This document shows positions 56,112 to 64,000 of a stretch of 64,000 bases of DNA, in pieces. The stretch's first letter is position 1; the number at the start of each line of letters is the position of its first letter. The notes under the pieces are model-generated. The model saw only the letters and a list, made by a program, of their open reading frames with translations. It was not told the origin of the DNA and did no database searches. This stretch comes from Herbaspirillum frisingense (GTDB lineage: Bacteria > Pseudomonadota > Gammaproteobacteria > Burkholderiales > Burkholderiaceae_D). The stretch is taken from contig WNDX01000003.1 of assembly GCA_009914615.1 (NCBI GenBank), positions 1-64,000 of the forward strand. Reading direction: 5' to 3'. Both the position numbers and the translations under genes were made by a program.

Positions 56112-57344
56112 TCACTTGCCTTGCGGCGCCGGGAACAGCGGCCGCACCATCAGCGCCACCACCGCCATGGCCAGCCACACGGCGGCCCATCCACGCCATT
56201 GCAGCAGCGGCGGCACGGCCTGCGCGGTCAGGAAGAACACCGTGAACACGCAACTGTTGCCCAGCCCCAGCGCGGTACCGATCTGGGCGGAGCCAGCCAT
56301 CACCGCCAGTTCGGTGTAAGCCACGCCATGCCAGGCCGAGACCGCGACGCCGGCGGCTACCAGCGCCGGCGCCAGGATCATCGCTCCCGCATGACTGCCC
56401 AACGCCAGCACGCCGAGCAAGGCGAACAGCGCCGCGCTCAACATTGCGCAGCCGCGCAGATAGGCGCGCCGGTTGCCGCGCCGGTCGGTCCAGCGGCCGC
56501 TGGCGATGCGGCATACCGCCGCGCCGATCTGCACCGCGGTCAAGGCGGCGCTGATGAGCACCAGCCCGGCATGCCCGGCCTCTTGCAGGAAGATGCCGCC
56601 GAAGCTGATCAACGCCACCTGCGGCGCGCACAGCAGGCCGGTGGCCAGCGCCAGCCGCCACACCACGGCGCTGCGCAAGGCCGGCGTGCCGGTCGCGGCA
56701 TGTGCGGGCGCCTGCGTTGCCGCAGGCGGTTCGCGCAGCCAGATCAGGGTCAGCCAGACGCTGGCCAGGCAACCCGCGATCAGCGCGCCATACACCGCGC
56801 CGAAACCGGCGTGCGCCGCCAGCGAGGGCAGCAGCAGCGCGCCGATGCCGCCACCCAGCGGCACGGCGGTCTGCCGAATGCTCATCGCCAGCCCGCGTTC
56901 GCCGTCGCGGAACCAGCCCATCACCGCGCGACCGCTGGAACCGTTGACGCTGCCGCCCAGCAAACCCGCCAGCATCAGCCCCGCGCAGAGCCAGGCATAA
57001 GTCGCGCCGCCCTGCCCCGGCAAGGCGAACAGCACCAACAGCCACAGCGCGGCCACCGTGCCGAGCAGGCCGGCCAGCAATACCTTGCGGTCGCCCAGCT
57101 TGTCGGTCAGCACGCCCCACGGCAGCTCGCCCAAGGCCACGCCCAGGCTCAGCAGGCCCAGCGCCAGGCCAAGCTCGGCATTGCTGAGCCGGTAGTCGGT
57201 GCGCAACACCACCGAAGTCACCGGGATACCGGAAAAGATCGCGGAAAAGCTGGCGTTGGCGGCGACGCCGGCGGCCAGCACCTTCCAGCGGTGACGGGCG
57301 GCGGGATCGAGATCGGTCGTGGCGACGGCGGCGGTGTGCTCCAT
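56112..57344 (-). CDS. MFS transporter
   Basis: 410 residues with about 12 membrane helices. The loop 2-3 motif GVLTDKLGDRKVLLAG and its echo in the second half (SGRWTDRRGNRRAYLRG) identify the major facilitator fold. The ATG at 57344 is used because GGAG lies 6 nt upstream; the longer frame to 57407 is not needed. The substrate is unknown. It is divergent from a GlxA-type AraC regulator, which may control it. Confidence 0.85.
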   Translation of the reverse strand: MEHTAAVATTDLDPAARHRWKVLAAGVAANASFSAIFSGIPVTSVVLRTDYRLSNAELGLALGLLSLGVALGELPWGVLTDKLGDRKVLLAGLLGTVAALWLLVLFALPGQGGATYAWLCAGLMLAGLLGGSVNGSSGRAVMGWFRDGERGLAMSIRQTAVPLGGGIGALLLPSLAAHAGFGAVYGALIAGCLASVWLTLIWLREPPAATQAPAHAATGTPALRSAVVWRLALATGLLCAPQVALISFGGIFLQEAGHAGLVLISAALTAVQIGAAVCRIASGRWTDRRGNRRAYLRGCAMLSAALFALLGVLALGSHAGAMILAPALVAAGVAVSAWHGVAYTELAVMAGSAQIGTALGLGNSCVFTVFFLTAQAVPPLLQWRGWAAVWLAMAVVALMVRPLFPAPQGK

Positions 57345-57446
57345 GGCAGGCTCCAATTGAGAGGGACCTGCGCAGTGTGCCCGGCAAGGCGGCGTCCAAA
57401 ATGTCATAATTCCGGCAATTCAAGCCATCACCATGGAGCGCCCGCC

Positions 57447-58424
57447 ATGCCCACCCGCGACACCGCCTTTCTGATTTTCGCCGATTGCAGCATGCTCGAT
57501 TTCACCGGCCCGTTGTCGGCCTTCGACGCCGCCAACCGGGTCTCGGGCAAGGCGCTGTACCGGCTGTCGCTACTGTCCGAACCGGGCGGCATGATCCGCA
57601 GCTCGGCCGGCGCCAGCATCCTGACCGAACGCATCGGCGCGGCCACTTACGACACCCTGGTGGTGGCCGGCGGCGGCGCGCCGCGTGAAGGCTTGGTGTC
57701 GGAAGCATTGCGCCGCTACATCGTGCGCGCGGCCGGGCGTTCGCGGCGGATCGCCGGCGTCTGCACCGGCGCCTTCGTGCTGGCGGCGGCCGGCGTGCTG
57801 GACGGCAAGCGCGCCACCACGCACTGGCGCATGGCAGCCAAGCTGCAGAAGATGCATCCCAAGGTGTTGGTGGACAGCGACCGCATCTATTCGCGCGACG
57901 GCGCGGTCTGGACCTCCGCCGGTATCTCGGCTGGCATCGACCTGGCACTGGCGCTGGTGGAAGACGATCACGGCGCCGACCTGGCGCGCGCGGTGGCGCG
58001 CGAGCTGGTGGTGTATCACCGCCGTCCGGGCGGGCAGTCGCAGTTCTCCGCACTGCAGGAGATGGATGGCGGTTCCGAGCGCATCCGCCGCGCGCTCAGC
58101 TTCGCGCGTGAGCATCTGCAACAGGACTTGACGGTGGATATCCTGGCCGAAGTTGCCTGCCTGAGCCGCCGCCAGTTCGACCGCGCCTTCGCCGCGGAAA
58201 CCGGCCAGACGCCGGCCAAGGCGATCGAACAGATGCGCGCGGAGGCAGCGCGCATCCGCATCGAGGACTCACAGGATTCGCTGGACAGCATCGCCCGCGC
58301 GACGGGCTTCGGCGACGCCGATCGCATGCGGCGCGCCTGCATGCGGCTGTTCGGCCAGCCGCCGCAGGCCTTGCGCCGGCTGGCGCGGCTGGATGTGGAA
58401 AGCGGCGCCGGGAGCGCCGCTTGA
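57447..58424 (+). CDS. GlxA-family AraC-type regulator
   Basis: 325 residues. The N-terminal DJ-1/PfpI-like domain (about 1-185) reads TAFLIFADCSMLDFTGPLSA, with the nucleophile-elbow Cys in RIAGVCTGAFVLAAAG. The C-terminal AraC helix-turn-helix pair (about 215-310) includes LTVDILAEVACLSRRQFDRA and DSIARATGFGDADRMRRACM. It is divergent from the MFS carrier with 102 bp between starts, so that carrier is a probable target. No peptidase activity is implied. Confidence 0.88.
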   Translation: MPTRDTAFLIFADCSMLDFTGPLSAFDAANRVSGKALYRLSLLSEPGGMIRSSAGASILTERIGAATYDTLVVAGGGAPREGLVSEALRRYIVRAAGRSRRIAGVCTGAFVLAAAGVLDGKRATTHWRMAAKLQKMHPKVLVDSDRIYSRDGAVWTSAGISAGIDLALALVEDDHGADLARAVARELVVYHRRPGGQSQFSALQEMDGGSERIRRALSFAREHLQQDLTVDILAEVACLSRRQFDRAFAAETGQTPAKAIEQMRAEAARIRIEDSQDSLDSIARATGFGDADRMRRACMRLFGQPPQALRRLARLDVESGAGSAA

Positions 58425-58457
58425 AAAAACCGGATCGCAGAAGATATCGACGAAGAA

Positions 58458-59615
<1,158 letters not shown>

Positions 59616-59975
59616 GGATGGCTTTCTTGTTGTTGGAACATGAAAAGCGCCCGCCCGGCTCAGCCGTGGGCCTTGCCGGGAAAACGCGATGAAAAGCTTG
59701 CATCGATAGGGAAGATATGGCGCCCCTTGCCGTCTTTTCAACCGAAAACCCGACAAAATGCCCCAAACCCGCTTCCGGATTGAGCTTGAGGCGGATGCAA
59801 GCGGTTCCGGCCGCAGAAAAAATCGGCGGGAAGCATGCAAGAAGACGAACAGAGGAGGATAATATTGCCTCGATCCCCCCATTTTTAATTCGCGCGACCC
59901 TGGCGGCCGTTGGCCGCACCGATGACATCGATGACATCGACAGGAGGCCGCGCCTGCATCATTGAAAGACCTATT
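59616..59975. other. Gene-free stretch between divergent genes
   Basis: 360 bp containing the control regions of the metallophosphoesterase gene (minus strand) and the unknown gene that follows. A direct repeat GACATCGATGACATCGA lies at about 59924-59940. No ORF within it is convincing. Confidence 0.5.
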
Positions 59976-60524
59976 TTGAGTTCAAGCAAAACCAAACGCT
60001 GGCATGGCAACGTCGAGGCAATCAAGCCGGAATTCCTCAACGGCGTGATCACGCAGATGACGGCTTACGGCGACCGCGTGCATTTCAGCATGTTCGGTTC
60101 GGTGCAGAAACCGCACTACGAAGTGATCAACAGCTTCGACAAGAAGATGGCCTTCGATGGCAACCACCACCTGCACCGCGCCGAAGAGGCCGAATTCGGT
60201 CCCGGCAACGTGACGCCCATCTTCACGGTGGAACAGATCAAGCGCATCGTCGCCACCGGCGGCAGCGGCGCGCGCAGCAGCATCCCGCGTTCGGCCCGCG
60301 CCGCCTCGGCGCGCAGCACCGGCACCGCCGGCGCGCGCCCGACGACCGCCGCCGCCCGTGCACGCGAAGCGGTGGACAGCGAGAAGTACGCCTATTTCAA
60401 GGCCAACCGCGAGATGCTGCCGGAAGGCATCAACCAGCATTCCGACGAGATCAGCGCGCTGATGCTCAAGGGCATGTCGGCCGAGCAGGCCTTCGGCGAG
60501 ATCATCGAAAAGCATTTCGGCTGA
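59976..60524 (+). CDS. Conserved-looking unknown protein
   Basis: About 182 residues from a TTG at 59976 (SSSKTKRWHGNVEAIKPEF). The frame is open from an ATG at 59910, but that part looks non-coding. The ordered N-terminal domain (FLNGVITQMTAYGDRVHFSM and YEVINSFDKKMAFDG) is followed by a Ser/Ala/Arg linker (about 95-130) and a helical C-terminal part (EKYAYFKANREMLPEGINQH). No family was recognised. It is followed by a strong terminator, so it is probably a single-gene transcript. Confidence 0.6.
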   Translation: MSSSKTKRWHGNVEAIKPEFLNGVITQMTAYGDRVHFSMFGSVQKPHYEVINSFDKKMAFDGNHHLHRAEEAEFGPGNVTPIFTVEQIKRIVATGGSGARSSIPRSARAASARSTGTAGARPTTAAARAREAVDSEKYAYFKANREMLPEGINQHSDEISALMLKGMSAEQAFGEIIEKHFG

Positions 60525-60557
60525 TCGCCCGCCCCGCCCTGCGCAGCCCGCAGAAAC

Positions 60558-60591
60558 AAAAATGGCCGGAGAGTTTCTCCGGCCATTTTTT
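60558..60591. terminator. Bidirectional terminator
   Basis: AAAAATGGCCGGAGA / TCTCCGGCCATTTTT, 15-bp arms with a 3-nt or 4-nt loop. It lies between the convergent unknown gene and ppk2. Confidence 0.92.
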
Positions 60592-60618
60592 CTGCCTGCG
60601 CGCCGCGCAATCAGTCGA

Positions 60619-61530
60619 TCAGTAGTATTCCGGCACGATCATGTTGTCCGGCACCGGATGACGTTCGTAGTCCTCGTGGCGCTCGCGCTCCGGCAGGACC
60701 ACCGGCGGGTGCGGCACTTCCTGATAGGGCATCTGCTGCAACAGGTGCTGGATGCAGTTCAGGCGGGCCTTCTTCTTGTCCACGGCCTGCACCACCCACC
60801 ACGGCGCCTCGGGGATGTGAGTGCGTTCCAGCATCACTTCCTTGGCCTTGGTGTATTCCTCCCAACGACGGCGCGATTCGAGATCCATCGGGCTCAGCTT
60901 CCATTGCTTCAGCGGATCGTGGATGCGCGAGAGGAAGCGCATGTGCTACTCTTCGTCCGTGATCGAGAACCAGTACTTGATCACCTGGATGCCGGCGCGC
61001 GTCAGCATGCGCTCGAATTCGGGCACCGAGCGGAAGAATTCCTCGTACTGCTCGTCGTTGCAGAAGCCCATCACGCGCTCGACGCCGGCGCGGTTGTACC
61101 AACTGCGGTCGAACAGCACGATCTCGCCGGCCGCCGGCAGGTGCGAGACGTAGCGCTGGAAGTACCACTGGGTGCGCTCGCGGTCGTTGGGCGCCGGCAG
61201 CGCCGCCACGCGGGCCACGCGCGGATTCAGGCGCTGGGTGATGCGCTTGATCACGCCGCCCTTGCCGGCCGCGTCGCGGCCTTCGAACACGATCACGACC
61301 TTGTGGCCGGTCTTCACCACCCAGTCCTGCAGCTTGACCAGTTCGCCCTGCAGGCGGAACAGTTCGCGGAAGTACAGACGGCGGTACTCCTTCTCCGCAT
61401 CGCCATGGGCGCTGGAAATCTCGCCGGTGACCGGATCGACGGTGCGGTCTTCCAGTTCGAGCTCCATCTCTTCGTCGTAGCTGTCGGCCAGTTCGCGGTG
61501 AATACGCTTGACCAGTTCTTCGTTATCCAT
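60619..61530 (-). pseudogene. ppk2: Polyphosphate kinase 2 with an in-frame amber codon
   Basis: The full frame would give 303 residues, normal for PPK2, which transfers phosphate between polyphosphate and nucleotides. The Walker A segment GRDAAGKGGVIK and the DRSWYNRAG lid motif are intact. At codon 195 (60946-60948) a TAG interrupts the frame after YWFSITDEE; the same frame then continues HMRFLSRIHDPLKQWKLSPM to a natural stop at 60619. CAG to TAG, a single transition, explains it. The truncated product lacks about 108 conserved residues. Whether suppression, mutation or sequencing error is responsible is not known. Confidence 0.88.
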
Positions 61531-61763
61531 TGTTTCCTCTTGTGCAAGATAAAACGGCGAACGCGGGGCTTCTCTTCGCCGGAAAAGTGCGAGACAACAT
61601 ACATGTCCATTGTGACGAAGCCGTGACAGAACGATAACACCGGTGCACGGGCCAGGCCAGGCCGGCGGCGGCGGAGCGTCTGCTGGCCGGGCGCCCGAGG
61701 CGCCGCGGAACCCGCCATGCGAAAATACGCTATAGTCTTCGAAATCGGATTCGGCATAACAGC

Positions 61764-62711
61764 ATGACACTCACAGAACTCAAATACATCGTGGCCGTCG
61801 CTCGCGAAAAGCACTTCGGCCACGCGGCGGAAGCCTGTTTCGTCGCCCAGCCCACGTTGTCGGTGGCCATCAAGAAACTGGAAGATGAACTCGGCGTAGT
61901 GATCTTCGAACGCGGCGGCACCGAGGTGTCGGTCACGCCGCTGGGCGCGCAGATCGTGGCCCAGGCCGAGCGCGTGCTGGAGCAGACCGCCGCCATCAAG
62001 GAAATCGCCAACCAGAACAAGGACCCGCTGTCGGGGCCGCTGCGCCTGGGCATCATCTACACCATCGGCCCCTACCTGCTGCCGTCGCTGGTCAAGACCA
62101 TGATCGAGACGGTGCCGCAGATGCCGCTGATCCTGCAGGAGAACTTCACCACCCGCCTGATCGAGCTGCTGCGCCAGGGCGAGCTGGACGCGGCCATCAT
62201 GGCCCTGCCCTTCCCCGAGCATGGCCTGAACGTGCTGCCGCTGTACGACGAGGAATTCATGGTGGCGCTGCCGCGCCAGCACAAGTGGGCCGACCGCAAG
62301 GAAATCGACGCGCGCGAACTCAAGAGCGAAACCATGCTCCTGCTGGGCAACGGCCACTGCTTCCGCGACCAGGTGCTGGAGGTGTGTCCGGAGATGTCGC
62401 GCTTCTCCACCAGCGGCGACGGCATCGCCCGCACTTTCGAAGGCTCCTCGCTGGAAACCATCCGTCATATGGTGTCGTCAGGCATCGGCCTGACCGTGCT
62501 GCCCAAGGCCTCGATCGCCGATGCCGGCGCCCGCGACGGCATGGTGCGCTACGTGCCCTTCGTCGCGCCGGCGCCGTCGCGCCGCGTGGTGATCGCCTGG
62601 CGCAAGAGCTTCACCCGCCAGGCCGCCATCGACGCGGTGCAAAAGGCGGTCTTCGCCTGCAATCTGAATGGCGTGGAGATGCTGACCGAAGCGGAAGCCA
62701 TCGCCGGCTGA
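61764..62711 (+). CDS. oxyR: Hydrogen peroxide-sensing LysR regulator OxyR
   Basis: 315 residues. The LysR helix-turn-helix is LTELKYIVAVAREKHFGHAA, then FVAQPTLSVAIKKLEDELGV. The redox pair of OxyR is recognisable in GNGHCFRDQVLEVC (the two Cys nine residues apart, as Cys199/Cys208 of the E. coli protein). It activates catalase and peroxidase genes on oxidation. The ATG at 61764 gives the canonical N terminus. It is divergent from ppk2 with 233 bp between starts, and no catalase gene is next to it. Confidence 0.93.
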   Translation: MTLTELKYIVAVAREKHFGHAAEACFVAQPTLSVAIKKLEDELGVVIFERGGTEVSVTPLGAQIVAQAERVLEQTAAIKEIANQNKDPLSGPLRLGIIYTIGPYLLPSLVKTMIETVPQMPLILQENFTTRLIELLRQGELDAAIMALPFPEHGLNVLPLYDEEFMVALPRQHKWADRKEIDARELKSETMLLLGNGHCFRDQVLEVCPEMSRFSTSGDGIARTFEGSSLETIRHMVSSGIGLTVLPKASIADAGARDGMVRYVPFVAPAPSRRVVIAWRKSFTRQAAIDAVQKAVFACNLNGVEMLTEAEAIAG

Positions 62712-62733
62712 CGCCCGCGGCAACAGCGGCGAT

Positions 62734-62763
62734 AAAAAAGGCCTCGCACCGCGAGGCCTTTTT
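62734..62763 (+). terminator. Terminator of oxyR
   Basis: AAAAAAGGCCTCG / CGAGGCCTTTTT with a 5-nt loop, 23 bp after the stop codon. Also usable by the converging ugpC. Confidence 0.9.
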
Positions 62764-62783
62764 CATTGCACGGCGCTGGACGA

Positions 62784-63875
<1,092 letters not shown>

Positions 63876-63892
63876 GTTTGTACGGGATAAGT

Positions 63893-64000
63893 TTATTTTT
63901 CGGAATCGACCAGGCCCTTGACGAACCATTTCTGCATCACCACCACCACCAGTCCGGGCGGCAGCATGGCCAATATCATGGTGGCCATCACCAGGTTCCA
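63893..64000 (-). CDS. ugpE: UgpE-type ABC permease, C-terminal end only
   Basis: 35 codons enter from the right edge. They encode the last membrane helix and tail ([20 protein letters not shown], then [15 protein letters not shown]), the usual end of MalG/UgpE permeases. The stop lies 17 bp upstream of ugpC. The rest of the gene is outside the window. Confidence 0.85.
   Translation of the reverse strand, partial: WNLVMATMILAMLPPGLVVVVMQKWFVKGLVDSEK

Overview
The window is high-GC DNA (clearly above 60 percent) from a free-living or plant/soil-associated proteobacterium. The gene families and organisation (a Kdp operon with sensor and regulator, OxyR, Ugp-type ABC genes, many receiver-domain proteins, FCD-type GntR regulators) fit Betaproteobacteria, family Oxalobacteraceae, most likely Herbaspirillum or a close relative. 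That assignment comes from recognising protein families, not from a database search. No rRNA, tRNA, CRISPR array, prophage or insertion sequence was recognised.

Layout. 1-1.2 kb: 3' part of a large-subunit catalase gene, cut off by an abrupt junction. 1.2-14.4 kb: a signalling-rich stretch with a degenerate receiver, a DUF3142 lipoprotein plus TPR protein pair, an MFS carrier, an OmpR-type regulator, a lone receiver, a Nudix hydrolase, a two-domain KaiC-like ATPase followed by a receiver, a metallophosphoesterase and nfsB. 14.5-18.4 kb: a LysR regulator divergent from nfsB, an EamA exporter and a chemoreceptor. 18.5-24.7 kb: a hydantoinase / Asp-Glu racemase family / nitrate-taurine type ABC transporter operon with a divergent GntR regulator and matching palindromes on both sides of the shared control region. 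24.9-30 kb: TetR, a metal-dependent hydrolase, an enoyl-CoA hydratase-like protein, a TorF-type porin and small unknown genes. 30-38.5 kb: the complete kdpFABCDE operon, preceded by an overlapping 34-codon membrane-protein ORF. 38.8-39.6 kb: a 189-bp tandem array made of paired REP-like hairpins, then a (GAA)15 tract. 39.6-53.2 kb: a frameshifted diguanylate cyclase, then a second amide/ureide catabolic region (HpxW-like and HpxZ proteins, a branched-chain-type ABC transporter with a fused permease and two ATPases, an NTF2-like protein, a PuuE-like deacetylase-fold hydrolase, an amidase and a second GntR regulator). 53.2-59.6 kb: TetR-controlled oxidoreductases, an MFS carrier, a GlxA-type AraC regulator and a membrane metallophosphoesterase. 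59.9-64 kb: a conserved unknown, ppk2 with an in-frame stop, oxyR, ugpC and the end of ugpE.

How the genes may work together. Two separate catabolic modules each pair an ABC importer with hydrolases acting on cyclic or linear amides and an FCD-type GntR regulator. The first probably handles hydantoins or dihydropyrimidines. The second resembles the oxalurate/oxamate end of purine-ring breakdown. Five genes carry truncations, frameshifts or a nonsense codon (katE, the hydantoin-operon binding protein, the diguanylate cyclase, the Liv fusion, ppk2). Whether these are real decay or base-calling error decides how several findings should be read.
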